Shown: positions 33,694 through 43,534, counted from the stretch's first letter. The stretch: 64,000 nt of DNA from Pseudonocardia alaniniphila (GCF_022524485.1 NZ_JAKXMK010000038.1:49942-113941), one strand, 5' to 3'. The notes: generated by a model not told the origin, from the sequence alone. Made by a program: numbers and translations.

Positions 33694-34800
33694 GTGCGGA
33701 TCGGCCACGCCATTTGCACCCAGAACTACTGGGACTGGAAGCGCTTCAACTCGGGCGTCGACGAACCCCTTGACTACCCCGACCACCGATTGACGTCCGA
33801 AGCGGTGGAGCTCGCAGTGCTCGCCGATGACCTCGGCTTCGACACGCTGTGGAGCACGGAGCATCACTTCAGTCCGTACCTCATGACGCCGTCGCCGATC
33901 CAGCTGCTGAGCTACCTGGCCGGCCGCACCAAGAACGCCGACGTCGGGTCCGCTGTGATCGTCCCCCCGTGGCACGATCCGGTGCGGTTGGCCGAAGAGA
34001 TCGCGATGATGGACATCATGCTGGGTGACCGCACGTGTTTCCTCGGCTTCGGCCGGGGCGCCTCGGCGGACGAGTTCGACGGGCTACGGGTTCCCATGAG
34101 CGAGTCACGAGCACGATTCGCCGAATGTTTGGAGATCGTCCGCCGGGGTCTCAGTGAGACCAGGTTCTCCTTCGAGGGCGAGTACTACCACATTCCAGAA
34201 ATAGAGATTCGGCCCAGTCCCCGCAGGGATCTCACCGAGCGAATGTACTGCGCATGGATGAGCCCGGAGACGCTCGAGATCGCGGCGATGCAGGGACTGG
34301 GTGCGATGTTCGCCGTCTCCCGGGAGCTGGCGGACTATCCGAAGGAGACCGCCGCCTTCAATGCGGCGCGCGCTGGAGTGGGCCTCGGTCCGTCAGCTCC
34401 GATCGTCATCAACGCCGTCGCTTGCGCCGACAGCGAACAGGAGGCCTACGAGCGAGCACTCCACTACGCGGAGTACCTGGAAAGCGTCGCCCTGCATTAC
34501 AACTGGATAGACGCCGCACGGTACAAGAAGATCGGCGGCTACGACTTCTACGTCGCAAAGGGCGAAGCGCTCGGCGCCGAACAGACGCGGCGCGACGAAG
34601 TGGCGAAGGTTTTATGGGGCACCCCCGATCAGGTGATCGAGAAGATCGAGGCACTCCAACAGGCGGCGTCCGCCGGCGAGATCGCCTCGTTCTTCCGGTA
34701 CGGCAGCATGTCCTACGAGAGCGCGGAACGAAACATGCGGCTGTTCGCAGAGAAAGTTCTGCCGGTCGTACAGAAGTTCCCAGAACCTGCACCCGGATGA
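33694..34800 (+). CDS. LLM-class flavin-dependent oxidoreductase (2 of 6)
   Basis: A 368-residue luciferase-like monooxygenase. RIGHAICTQNYWDW opens it, LWSTEHHFSPY carries the conserved WxxEHH motif of flavin-dependent LLM enzymes, and FLGFGRGASADEFDG follows. It needs reduced FMN and O2; substrate unknown. GTG 33694 follows GGAGG by 7 nt. It lies downstream of the AraC pseudogene and an AraC-tail element, an arrangement mirrored by the intact AraC and SDR at 60.7-62.7 kb, so it may once have been that regulator's target. Confidence 0.87.
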   Translation: MRIGHAICTQNYWDWKRFNSGVDEPLDYPDHRLTSEAVELAVLADDLGFDTLWSTEHHFSPYLMTPSPIQLLSYLAGRTKNADVGSAVIVPPWHDPVRLAEEIAMMDIMLGDRTCFLGFGRGASADEFDGLRVPMSESRARFAECLEIVRRGLSETRFSFEGEYYHIPEIEIRPSPRRDLTERMYCAWMSPETLEIAAMQGLGAMFAVSRELADYPKETAAFNAARAGVGLGPSAPIVINAVACADSEQEAYERALHYAEYLESVALHYNWIDAARYKKIGGYDFYVAKGEALGAEQTRRDEVAKVLWGTPDQVIEKIEALQQAASAGEIASFFRYGSMSYESAERNMRLFAEKVLPVVQKFPEPAPG

Positions 34801-34819
34801 CCCCGAGCAAGGGGAACAT

Positions 34820-34873
34820 CCACCGCACACGACTGATGGCCACCGCAGGAGCGTTCTGCCATGTGTGCGGTGG
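34820..34873. terminator. Hairpin between convergent LLM and permease genes
   Basis: CCACCGCACAC at 34820-34830 pairs perfectly with GTGTGCGGTGG at 34863-34873. It lies between the stop codons of convergent genes and could terminate both transcripts; the 32-nt loop is long. Confidence 0.45.
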
Positions 34874-34897
34874 CCAGGAGGTGTGTGCCGTCGACGG

Positions 34898-36268
34898 CTA
34901 GCGCAGCGCCGCTGTGCGGCGAATCGCCACGCGGTTGACCGCCCACAGCGCGACGCCCACGAGCAGCACCACGACGACTCGCAGCAGGACCTCGGCCTCC
35001 TGCTGGGTCAGCAGAGCGACGCAGACCACTGCTCCCAGAACAGGCAGTGCGGTCGGGGCGCGGAAATGCTTGTGGTCCACCTGCTCCCGGCGCAGCACCA
35101 GCACCGAGACGTTCACCATCGCGAACACGATCAGCAGCAGCGCAACAGTCGTCGTCGCGAGCACGGCCAGCCTGCCGGTGAACACGAAGATCATGGCGAC
35201 CGCGGTGACCGCGACCGCGGCGATCCACGGCGTGTGCCGGGTGGGGTGCACCGTAGCCAGGCTTCCGTGCAGGACCTTCTGGTCCGCCATGCCGTAGAGC
35301 ATCCGCGATGCCGAGAGAAGGTTGATCAATACGCCATTGCCGACGGCGAGTGCGGCGATCACGGTGAACAGCGCCGCCGGCACGGCCAGCGGGCTCTGCC
35401 GCAGGACCTCGAGCAGCGGCGCGGATGACGTGGCGAGCTGGTCGCCGCCGACGACGACCGACGCCAGCACCGCGATGGTCAGGTACAGCGCCGCAGCCGT
35501 CAGCAGGGCGATCACCAGCGCGCGGGCGCACGCCCTGGCGGGGTTTCTGGTTTCCTCCGCCATGTTGGCGGCGTCCTCGAACCCGACGAACGCGAAGAAG
35601 GCGAGGCTCGTGGCCGCCACGACGGCCGCAATCACTGAGGCGTCGGCCGCGCCGGCCTCGGCTCCGCCGCCGGTGGCGGCGAAGTCGGTGAGGTTGCCCA
35701 CTGCGCCGGTGCCGACCATGATCGCCGCGATCGCAGCCAGAATGACGAGTGCGAGCCCGCCGAGCTCGATGACGGTGAGCACGCTGTTGAAGCGCGCCGA
35801 GAGTGACACCCCCAGCACGATGATCGTCCCGAGCACGATGATCACGAAGACCGCGGTGACCAGCGTCGGGACGGAGAGCACCTCTTCGATGTACCCACCG
35901 GCGGCCAACGACAGCGTCGATGCGGAGTTCACCGCGGAGGCGACCATCGCGAACATCACCATGAACGTCACGAACGGCGCGCGGAACGCCTGGTGCACGT
36001 ACGTGGCGGCGCCGCCTGCCCTGGGGTACTTGCTGGACAGTTCCGCGTAGCTGAACACGGTGAGGATCGCGAGCGCCAACGCCACCAGGAAGGGGATCCA
36101 GATCGCGCCGCCGACGTGCGCCGACATCTGGCCGACCAGCCCGTAGATGCCTGCGCCCACCACGTTGCCCAGACAGATGAGGACGAGCTGGCGCTGGCTC
36201 AGTGATCGGCGCAGCCGGCCGTTAGGCTGCTCCTCGACCGTGGCACCCGTGACATCGGCGTGCTCCAT
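34898..36268 (-). CDS. APC-superfamily amino-acid permease
   Basis: A 456-residue transporter with about 12 membrane helices. It opens with a hydrophilic tail, then LSQRQLVLICLGNVVGAGIYGLVG, the helix-1 glycine motif of APC carriers; FAFVGFEDAANMAEETRNP is the conserved loop after helix 6. It should import an amino acid or amine with protons. ATG 36268 follows GGGGGAA; seven residues upstream lack a ribosome site. It is the only transporter in this stretch and its substrate cannot be told. Confidence 0.88.
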   Translation of the reverse strand: MEHADVTGATVEEQPNGRLRRSLSQRQLVLICLGNVVGAGIYGLVGQMSAHVGGAIWIPFLVALALAILTVFSYAELSSKYPRAGGAATYVHQAFRAPFVTFMVMFAMVASAVNSASTLSLAAGGYIEEVLSVPTLVTAVFVIIVLGTIIVLGVSLSARFNSVLTVIELGGLALVILAAIAAIMVGTGAVGNLTDFAATGGGAEAGAADASVIAAVVAATSLAFFAFVGFEDAANMAEETRNPARACARALVIALLTAAALYLTIAVLASVVVGGDQLATSSAPLLEVLRQSPLAVPAALFTVIAALAVGNGVLINLLSASRMLYGMADQKVLHGSLATVHPTRHTPWIAAVAVTAVAMIFVFTGRLAVLATTTVALLLIVFAMVNVSVLVLRREQVDHKHFRAPTALPVLGAVVCVALLTQQEAEVLLRVVVVLLVGVALWAVNRVAIRRTAALR

Positions 36269-36404
36269 GCGGATTCCCCCCACCGCCACAACCGGACCAA
36301 TCCCCCAATCCGGTCAATCGAGGCAGCATAGCTGTGATCGAGACCGATGAGGAGAGCACGAGCGCCGCCAGCTCGGTCGCTGTCACCGCTACGAGACAGC
36401 TGTC

Positions 36405-36482
36405 ATGATCGTGCCGGTGATGATCGCTCTGGTGCAGCTCGCGGGCACACTCACCGTCCGACGGCTGGACGAGCGGCTGTGA
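36405..36482 (+). CDS. Possible 25-residue peptide overlapping the LLM start
   Basis: ATG 36405 reads MIVPVMIALVQLAGTLTVRR followed by LDERL and TGA, the stop overlapping the downstream GTG as GTGA. It is hydrophobic at its start. It may be a leader peptide that couples translation to the LLM gene, whose own ribosome site is weak, or chance. Confidence 0.25.
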   Translation: MIVPVMIALVQLAGTLTVRRLDERL

Positions 36483-37885
36483 GCGCGGCAACGGGTCGGC
36501 CCCGGCTGCTGCTCAGCGCGTTCGTCATGGCCACCACGTCACACATCCTCGAAGGCCAGTGGCGCCATCCCGACGCCCAGCAGCACCGCTTCGACGAGCT
36601 GTCACTGTGGACCGACCTCGCACAGCAGCTGGAAGAAGCCCGGTTCGACGCGATGTTCTTCGCCGACGTCGTGGGGCTGTACGGCAACTACCGCGGTAGC
36701 TGGGACACCTTCGTCACCGAGGGCCTGCAGATTCCGTCCCACGATCCGTCGGTGATGATCTCGGCTCTCGGGGCGGTGACCGAGCACCTCGGCCTGGCGT
36801 GGACGAGCTCCGTGATCCAGGAGCACCCGTTCACGTTCGCACGCAGGGCGAGCACCCTCGACCACCTGACGAAGGGCCGCATCGGCTGGAACATCGTCAC
36901 GTCGGCACTGGAGAACTCCCACCGCAACTTCGGGATGCCAGGGCTCACTCCGCACGACGACAGGTACAAGTGGGCGGACGAGTACGTGGATGTCGTCTAC
37001 CGGCTGTGGGAAGGCAGCTGGGACGACGGCGCACTGCTGCGCGACAAGGCGGGAAGCCGCCACGCCGACCCCAGGCGGATTCACAAGATCCACTATCAGG
37101 GCGAGCGGTACTCCGTCGAGGGGCCGCACCTGGTGGCCCCATCACCTCAGCGAACGCCGGTGCTGTTCCAGGCCGGCACCTCGCCGGCCGGGATGGCCTT
37201 CGCCGCCCGCAATGCCGAGGCCGTCTTCATGTTCGCCGGCTCGCTCGGCAACGCGGAGAAGGTGGCCACGACGGTGCGCAGGCTCGCGGTGCAGCACGGC
37301 CGCGCGGCATCCGACCTGCGGTTCTTCGCCGGGCTGTCGTTCGTGGTCGGCAGCACGGAGGACGAGGCCCGCAGGCGGAAGGCCGACTACGACTCCTACA
37401 TGTCGCCCGACGGGCTCGCCGCGCACATGCTCGGCGGCATGGGCGTCGATCTCGGGGATGCCCCGCTCGACACGCCGTTGAAGGATTTGGAGGTCGAGGG
37501 CGCCCGGGGAGTGCTGCAGGCCATCATCGACTCGGTGCCGGGCGGCAACCCGACGATCGAGGACATGGTGCGTTATCGCGCCGAGCGGATGCGGCTGGTC
37601 GGCACGCCGGAGCAGATCGCCGACGAGCTCGAACGCTGGCAGGACGCGGGAATCGACGGCATCAACGTCATCAACCACGTCATCCCGGGCAGCTATACCG
37701 AGGTGATCGAAGGGCTGCTCCCCGAGCTGCAGAAGCGCGGGCTGGCACAGACCGAGTACCGCGCCGGAACCTTCCGCGAGAAGCTGTTCGCCGACGCACC
37801 CGGCAGACCGCCCGGCGACGGCAGGCTCGACGCGCGCCACCCGGCCGCTGCCCACCGCGGAGCGTTCCGCGACGCCGCTCGATGA
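36479..37885 (+). CDS. LLM-class monooxygenase, NtaA/SnaA/DszA type (3 of 6)
   Basis: A 468-residue enzyme of the longer NtaA/SnaA/DszA branch, which uses FMNH2 from a separate reductase. LLLSAFVMATTSHILEGQWRHP opens it; ARFDAMFFADVVGLYGNYRGSWDTF and GRIGWNIVTSALENSHRNFG are family landmarks. Substrates of relatives include nitrilotriacetate and dibenzothiophene sulfone; here unknown. GTG 36479 overlaps the end of a short upstream frame. Confidence 0.87.
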   Translation: MSAATGRPRLLLSAFVMATTSHILEGQWRHPDAQQHRFDELSLWTDLAQQLEEARFDAMFFADVVGLYGNYRGSWDTFVTEGLQIPSHDPSVMISALGAVTEHLGLAWTSSVIQEHPFTFARRASTLDHLTKGRIGWNIVTSALENSHRNFGMPGLTPHDDRYKWADEYVDVVYRLWEGSWDDGALLRDKAGSRHADPRRIHKIHYQGERYSVEGPHLVAPSPQRTPVLFQAGTSPAGMAFAARNAEAVFMFAGSLGNAEKVATTVRRLAVQHGRAASDLRFFAGLSFVVGSTEDEARRRKADYDSYMSPDGLAAHMLGGMGVDLGDAPLDTPLKDLEVEGARGVLQAIIDSVPGGNPTIEDMVRYRAERMRLVGTPEQIADELERWQDAGIDGINVINHVIPGSYTEVIEGLLPELQKRGLAQTEYRAGTFREKLFADAPGRPPGDGRLDARHPAAAHRGAFRDAAR

Positions 37886-38192
37886 CGGTGGCCGGAACGA
37901 ACAAATGCGAATGTGCCGACGGAATCGCCCCGCGTTTGGGCCTGATCGAAGCAATGTCGGTGGGATCACTCCGAGATCGCGACTCCTGTGCGTCGCGACC
38001 GGGTATTCGTGATCGGCAATGAAGCCAGCCACCACCGACCGGTCGCGGCGGGCACCGAGAACGAGCTGAACCCGCGAACCAGGCCCGTAGTCACCACGCC
38101 GGCCGGTTGCGGAAACCCGCCGCAGCAGATTCGAGGGCTCCCTTGCGAGGGCGACCCCGGCAGCCGCTGCCGAACCCCGAACGGGAGCCACC
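37886..38192. other. Intergenic region, nothing recognised
   Basis: Between the LLM and hydrolase genes. No gene, repeat or clear promoter was seen; a GGAGCC ribosome site ends it. Confidence 0.4.
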
Positions 38193-39227
38193 ATGTCGAC
38201 GATCTCGGCACCCTGCGCGCTGTACCCACGTCGACAACGGGGCGCCCCAGGCCGGCGGGCGTTCGCCGTTCCCGTGACGCAGCGGGAGATCGTGCTGCAC
38301 GGCCAGCGGGTGACGTTCCTGGAGGCGGGCGCCGACTGCGACGGGCCGGTAGTCGTGTTGCTGCACGGACTGGCCAGCAGCTCTCGGACCTGGTCATCCG
38401 TTCTGCCGCTCCTGGGCCGTCACGCCCACGTCATCGCCCCGGATCTGCTCGGTCACGGCCAGTCCGCGAAACCCCGCACCGGGGACTACTCGCTGGGCGC
38501 CTACGCGACCGAACTGCGTGACCTGCTGCTCACGCTGGGCCTGGACCAGGCCACCATCGTCGGGCACTCGTTCGGCGGCGGCGTCGCGATGCAGTTCGCC
38601 CACCAGTTCCCCGAGATGACCGAACGCCTGGTCCTCGAGGCGAGCGGTGGCCTCGGCCAAGGCGTCACGATCGCCCTGCGCGCCGCAACGCTCCCCGGCA
38701 CCCCGCTGCTCCTGCGCGCGCTCTCCGCCATCACCCCACCCTGGCTCGCCAAGGCCGTCCACTGGGCCATGCACGCCCTGCCGACGCTCAACGGACCGGA
38801 TCTCGACGGCCTGGCCAGCGCATTCGCCTCCTTCACCGACGACGGAGCACGCGGCGCCTTCGCCCAAACCGTGCGCGGCGCATTGGATTGGTCGGGCCAG
38901 CGCCTGGGAGGCCTCGAACGGCTCTACCTCCTGGCCGACGTTCCGGTGCTACTGATCGGCGGCAACAGAGACTCGGTCATTCCGTTCCAGCACACGGTGA
39001 GCGCTCACGATTTGCTGCCCGGCAGCCGTCTGGAGATCTTCGACGGAGCGGGGCATTTTCCGCATACCGAGCAACCGCGCCGATTCGCCGATCTGCTCGC
39101 CCACTTCCTCATCACCACACATGCAGCGCACTCGGACCTGCAGTCGCTGCGCCGCCGCTTGCAGTCATCGAGCCCTACCGGTTGCGAGCCTCCGACAGAG
39201 GCAGAACGTGCCGCGCGGTCGTCCTGA
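38193..39227 (+). CDS. Alpha/beta hydrolase
   Basis: A 344-residue hydrolase. The oxyanion motif is VVVLLHGLASSSRTW, the nucleophile is the serine of IVGHSFGGGVAMQ (near residue 130), the acid is probably in GGNRDSVIP and the histidine in DGAGHFPHTEQP. It resembles MhpC/BphD-like C-C hydrolases and lipases. It carries about 30 extra residues at each end. ATG follows GGAGCCACC. No operon partner is evident. Confidence 0.86.
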   Translation: MSTISAPCALYPRRQRGAPGRRAFAVPVTQREIVLHGQRVTFLEAGADCDGPVVVLLHGLASSSRTWSSVLPLLGRHAHVIAPDLLGHGQSAKPRTGDYSLGAYATELRDLLLTLGLDQATIVGHSFGGGVAMQFAHQFPEMTERLVLEASGGLGQGVTIALRAATLPGTPLLLRALSAITPPWLAKAVHWAMHALPTLNGPDLDGLASAFASFTDDGARGAFAQTVRGALDWSGQRLGGLERLYLLADVPVLLIGGNRDSVIPFQHTVSAHDLLPGSRLEIFDGAGHFPHTEQPRRFADLLAHFLITTHAAHSDLQSLRRRLQSSSPTGCEPPTEAERAARSS

Positions 39228-39257
39228 CGGAGGAGAACGGCCTTCCGGTCCGGGCCG

Positions 39258-39450
39258 TCACACGTCAGCGGGCGGTCGCGGCTTGCCGGCCACCGTGACG
39301 GTTTCGCCTGCCTCGAGCATGAGCAGCCGGTCGCTCAGCCCGCGCCGCGCGAAAGCCGGAGGGATCGCACTCGACTCCTGCGTGAGGTGCTGCCAAGCCT
39401 CCAGATGGATCGGGATCACCGCCGGGGCGCCGAGGATCTCGGCCGCCTGC
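39258..39450 (-). pseudogene. C-terminal fragment of a metallo-beta-lactamase-fold hydrolase
   Basis: The minus reading AVIPIHLEAWQHLTQESSAI followed by PPAFARRGLSDRLLMLEAGETVTV ends at TGA 39258-39260. It matches the last 60 residues of MBL-fold hydrolases (HxEGW type ending) but lacks the HxHxDH metal site and everything before it. It abuts, head to head, a fragment of a hydrolase on the other strand. Confidence 0.55.
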
Positions 39451-39839
39451 GCGACAAGGCGCACGCCTACCTGCACTACTGCTGGGGGCACTGGTCGGCG
39501 CCTGGCCTCGTCGTCGACGGGCCCGAGTTCGAGCGACTCGTCGACGACTACGCGCGCCCCGGCGCCTTCGAGGCGTCGACGATCTGGTACCGCGTCGGGC
39601 CGGGCCACGTGGCGCGCAGTCTGGCCGAGACACCGCCCGAGCACGCCAATCGCATCAGCCCGCCCACCCATGTGGTGTGGCCGGAGTTCGACGCACTGTT
39701 TCCTCGTGCCTGGTCCGAGCGGCTCGACGGGTTCTTCGCCGACGTCCACATGCACCCCGTTGACGGCATCGGCCACTTCACCCCTCTCGAGGCACCAGCG
39801 CAGTTCGCCCGACTCATCGACCTGCACGGCCAGGGCTGA
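39435..39839 (+). pseudogene. C-terminal fragment of an alpha/beta hydrolase
   Basis: About 135 residues from LRDKAHAYLHYCWGHWSAPG to ARLIDLHGQG are the cap end and final strands of an epoxide-hydrolase-like enzyme; VVWPEFDALFPRAWSERL carries the acid region and DGIGHFTPLEAP the histidine. The nucleophile half is missing. An ATG exists at 39387 but reads through antisense MBL sequence. Confidence 0.6.
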
Positions 39840-39854
39840 GCTTTCCGGCGTCGC

Positions 39855-40574
39855 TCAGGCGACGAAGGCTTCGATCGCCGCCAGGCCATAGACGCCCGCG
39901 CCGATCAAGGCGTCGGCGGTTTCCGCGTTGACGCCACCGAGGGCGTAGACGGGCAGAACGCTTCCCTTCGCGATTTCGCCCGCAGCGGCAACACCCAGCG
40001 GGTTTGCGGCCGAGGGGCTGTTGCTGGGAAACACCGGCGAGACCACCACCGCCTCGACACCGCAGCGCTCTGCCACGTGGACGGCCGTCGCGTCGTGTGC
40101 GGCGGCGGTGAGACGCCAGGCCGGATGGGCCGCGCGGAGGGTCGGGCCGGTCTCGACCAGGCGTTGGGGCAGGTGCAGTCCATCGGCCTCGATCGTTTCG
40201 GCGAGGGCAGGATCGGCGCCTGCCAGCAGGAGGAGCCCGCGGCGGCGGGCGATCTCGGCGAGACGGAGACCGCGCGCAACGGCGTCGGATGTGCCGAACG
40301 GCCGATAGACGATCCCCGCCCCCGTCGGCAGGCGCTCGGCGACGGCCTCCGGCTGGGGCGTGCGCACAGGATCGGTGAAGAACAGCAGGCGAGGTAGCGG
40401 GTCGCTCGTCCCGGCCCATGGGCGAAGTCGCGCCGCCGTTCCGCAGAGAGCGTCGAGGCTGTCCGATCGCTGATCCACCACTTCCGGCACCTCCGCCGCC
40501 CACGCTGCGCCGCGACGGCCGCGGTGGCCAGCCCCGTCACATGTCGAGGTGAGCAGGCGCACGCACGCACGCAC
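39855..40574 (-). CDS. Thiamine-phosphate-synthase-like protein (ThiE/TenI fold)
   Basis: About 239 residues. LPRLLFFTDPVRTPQPEAVAERL opens the barrel, VVVSPVFPSNSPSAANPLG is the pyrophosphate region and ALGGVNAETADALIGAGVYGLAAIEAF the phosphate-binding end. ThiE joins the pyrimidine and thiazole halves of thiamine; TenI relatives aromatise the thiazole. The first 55 residues are not family-like, so a start nearer 40490 is possible. No other thiamine gene is present, so this is an isolated, perhaps acquired, copy. Confidence 0.75.
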   Translation of the reverse strand: MRACVRLLTSTCDGAGHRGRRGAAWAAEVPEVVDQRSDSLDALCGTAARLRPWAGTSDPLPRLLFFTDPVRTPQPEAVAERLPTGAGIVYRPFGTSDAVARGLRLAEIARRRGLLLLAGADPALAETIEADGLHLPQRLVETGPTLRAAHPAWRLTAAAHDATAVHVAERCGVEAVVVSPVFPSNSPSAANPLGVAAAGEIAKGSVLPVYALGGVNAETADALIGAGVYGLAAIEAFVA

Positions 40575-40985
40575 TCATATCGGCCCACCTGCGGTGATCT
40601 CGGACATCGATCCCGGCTCGCCGACGACCCGTCTCCCGGATTCGGCGGCTGGCGGCAGGGAGACCGGCCACGGGCGGCGTGGACCCCGATCTATGAACCA
40701 CTACACATGTCTTTGTCCCGTGAGAGCGCCGAGCGTAGCGTGAGGTCAGTCCTTACACGTATAAGGCATTCGCGAACTCAGCGCCGCGTCGCAGCGCCGT
40801 GAACGAAGCGAAATCAGACAATCCGTCCAGTCCGACAACGCACTGCCGCGTGCCGACAAAGTGTCGGAAATCGACGGCGGAACGATCGCCCTACGATCAC
40901 CTCGAGCTGTCTCGGCCTCACGCGATCGAGAATGCCGCATTCGTACGTTTCTGCACCGAACTCCCGAGTCGACTTGGAGCCGCGC
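40575..40985. other. Intergenic region upstream of the MFS transporter
   Basis: No gene is supported. CCTTACACGTATAAGG at 40751-40766 is a near-perfect palindrome (14 of 16 positions), a plausible operator for the transporter gene about 220 bp downstream. Confidence 0.45.
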
Positions 40986-42197
40986 GTGAGATGGTGGAAG
41001 CTCGCCCTATTCGTCGGTGCGTTCGCGGTGGGGAGCACCGAGTTCATCGTGGTGGGCCTGCTGCCCCAGATCGCGGCCGACACCGGGGTCACGGAGGCCG
41101 CCGCCGGGCAGCTTGTGAGCGTCAACGCGGTGGCGTTCGCCATCGGCGCCCCGATCCTGGCCGCCGCCTTCGCGCGCGTTGATCGGCGGCGCGTCCTGAT
41201 CGGTTCGCTCGCCGTCTTCGTGGCCGCTCACCTCATGGCCGCGACCGCGCCCGACTTCACGGTCCTCCTGGCGTCACGGGTCCTCACGGGCGCATCGTTC
41301 GGGCTCTACATCGCCACCGCACTGGCAGTCGCCGCGCGCCTGGCCGGACCCGCCAACCGGGCCGCGGCGATGGCCACCGTCGTCTCGGGAGTGACCACTG
41401 CGACCGCCCTCGGCGTGCCCGCGAGCACCCTGCTCGGTCAACACGCCGGATGGCGCGTGCCGTTGGCCGCGATCGCGGCGCTGGCCGTTGTCGGACTGGT
41501 ACTCGTCCTGTTCACGGTGCCCACCCTGGGAGCAGACAACGGCCCGCCGCTCCGCGAGCGCTCGACCGCACTGCTCGCCCGCCCCGTCCTGGTGGGGCTC
41601 GCGGCGGTCGCGCTGTTCTGGGCGGCGTCGTTCACCGCCTACACGTACCTCGTCCCGATGCTGGAGAACCGCGCTGATGTCCACGGAAGCCTGGTCACCG
41701 TGGTGCTGTTCATCGCCGGACTCGGCGCCGTGTGTGGCAACGTGCTCGGCGGACGGGGCGCCGACCGATGGCCGCGGGCGACAGTGCTCGTCACCGCCGC
41801 GATCACGACGGCATCCCTGTTCGCCCTGCTGCCCGCCTTCAGAACGCCCGTAGGTGCCATCGTGCTGGTCGCGGTCTGGCAGCTCGCGGCGTGGTCGTTC
41901 GTTCCCGGGGCACAGGCCGCCCTCTACAGCGCCGGCGGACAGGCCGGGGACCTCGTGGTCTCGTTCGTGGTGTCCGGCTTCAACATCGGGATCGTCGTGG
42001 GAGCCGGGCTCGGCGGCATCGCGCTCGACGGCGCCGGGCTCCCGGGGGTCGGGTTCCTCGCGGCCGGGCTCGCGGTGATCAGCCTCGTCCTCGTCGCCGC
42101 GATGGTCAGGATGTGGCCCGCCACCGAGGTGGGCGCGCGAGCCGAGACCGCACCGGCAGCCGCGACTCCGGCACAGTCGGAGAACTGCACCCCCTGA
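40986..42197 (+). CDS. MFS transporter, DHA1 (drug efflux/AraJ-like) type
   Basis: About 403 residues with 12 membrane helices. LALFVGAFAVGSTEFIVVGLLPQIAAD is the AraJ/Bcr-like first helix and loop, and ARVDRRRVLIGS is the motif-A loop. It should export a small hydrophobic compound with proton antiport. GTG 40986 has TTGGAG 6 nt before it; ATG 40932 gives 18 extra residues without a ribosome site. Confidence 0.87.
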   Translation: MRWWKLALFVGAFAVGSTEFIVVGLLPQIAADTGVTEAAAGQLVSVNAVAFAIGAPILAAAFARVDRRRVLIGSLAVFVAAHLMAATAPDFTVLLASRVLTGASFGLYIATALAVAARLAGPANRAAAMATVVSGVTTATALGVPASTLLGQHAGWRVPLAAIAALAVVGLVLVLFTVPTLGADNGPPLRERSTALLARPVLVGLAAVALFWAASFTAYTYLVPMLENRADVHGSLVTVVLFIAGLGAVCGNVLGGRGADRWPRATVLVTAAITTASLFALLPAFRTPVGAIVLVAVWQLAAWSFVPGAQAALYSAGGQAGDLVVSFVVSGFNIGIVVGAGLGGIALDGAGLPGVGFLAAGLAVISLVLVAAMVRMWPATEVGARAETAPAAATPAQSENCTP

Positions 42198-42697
42198 AGC
42201 GATCGGGCCGGCGACGGCGCACCGAGGTCCCGCGTACGCAGCACCGGCGCGCGCCACCGGCCTGACCGGGTTGCCGCCCGCGTACGTCTTGGTGATCCAA
42301 GGGCGCGGCCGGCACGCTCGCGCGCTCGCGGAGGGCGTCTGCGCAGGACGGCCCTGAACCCGCCGGGATCACACCGCAGTGCAGCCGCAGAGCCACCGGA
42401 CCCATCCACGCGCCTTTCGGCTTCACCCCTACCGCAGACCAGCCCGGTCTCACTCACGGTGAGCCGCAGGTTGGCGCGCGGGCGGCGGCATCGCGCCGGT
42501 GAAAGCCGCGGGGCCGACCCCGCGTCGATGACGTCGCGACTCACATATACAGCCGTAGACTTCCTCTGCCAGCGCGGTCTACGCTCGTAAACATGGAGCC
42601 GCAACTCAACGGCTGACGCGCTCTCGGCACGGGGTCGGCCCACCGACTCCCACCGCCGACCTGAAGAGCTGATTCACAGCGAGACACAAGGAAGACC
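42198..42697. other. 500-bp intergenic region with a weak dyad
   Basis: No gene is supported. ACAGCCGTAGA at 42550-42560 and TCTACGCTCGT at 42578-42588 form an imperfect dyad whose left half (GCCGTAG) resembles the dyads at 28755 and 43557, about 110 bp before an LLM gene. Confidence 0.4.
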
Positions 42698-43534
42698 ATG
42701 CGATTCGCTTTCAAGACCTCACCGCAGCACAGGACGTGGCCCGACATGCTGTCGATGTGGCGGGCAGCCGACGACATCGACGTGTACGAATCGGGATGGA
42801 CCTTCGACCATTTCTATCCCATCGAAGGTGATCCGTCAGGGCCGTGCATGGAAGGCTGGACCACGCTGACCGCACTGGCCCAGGCCACGAATCGACTGCG
42901 GCTGGGCACCCTGGTCACCGGGATCCACTACCGCCACCCCGCCGTGCTCGCCAACATGGCGTCGGCCCTCGACATCATCTCCAACGGTCGCCTCGAGTTG
43001 GGCATCGGCGCCGGCTGGAACGAACCGGAATCCCGCGCGTACGGAATCGAGCTCGGCACCGTGACGGAACGCATGGATCGCCTCGAGGAGGCGTGCCAGG
43101 TTCTGATCGGGCTCCTGAGCCAGGAGACCACCGATTTCGACGGTCGGTTCTACCGACTGCAATCGGCGCGCAACGAACCAAAGGGGCCACAGCGACCGCA
43201 CCCGCCGATATGTATGGGCGGCAGCGGTGAGAAGCGCACGCTGCGGATCACCGCGAAGTACGCCGACCACTGGAACTTCGTCATCGGCACCCCGGAAGAG
43301 TTCGCACGAAAACGCGACGTACTCGCCGGCCACTGCGCGGACATCGGCCGTGACCCCAAAGAGATCACGCTGTCGGCACACATCTGGCTCAACTCCGAGC
43401 GCGACTGTCGAAGGGTGATGGATGAGGCGGCTGCCTTCGGCGAAGAAGGTCTGGACCTGGCGATCATCTACCTGCGACCACCACTAAACGCCACGGTGCT
43501 AGAGCCGCTCGCCGAAGCGATCCGCGACCGGTAG
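42698..43534 (+). CDS. LLM-class F420-dependent oxidoreductase (4 of 6)
   Basis: A 278-residue LLM enzyme of the TIGR03560 type. MRFAFKTSPQHRTWPDMLSMW opens it, ESGWTFDHFYPIEGDPSGPCMEG is diagnostic, and GRLELGIGAGWNEPESRAYG is the cofactor loop. Coenzyme F420 is expected as hydride donor. GGAAG lies before the ATG. The last codons and stop are part of a perfect tandem duplication (43524-43561). Confidence 0.87.
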   Translation: MRFAFKTSPQHRTWPDMLSMWRAADDIDVYESGWTFDHFYPIEGDPSGPCMEGWTTLTALAQATNRLRLGTLVTGIHYRHPAVLANMASALDIISNGRLELGIGAGWNEPESRAYGIELGTVTERMDRLEEACQVLIGLLSQETTDFDGRFYRLQSARNEPKGPQRPHPPICMGGSGEKRTLRITAKYADHWNFVIGTPEEFARKRDVLAGHCADIGRDPKEITLSAHIWLNSERDCRRVMDEAAAFGEEGLDLAIIYLRPPLNATVLEPLAEAIRDR

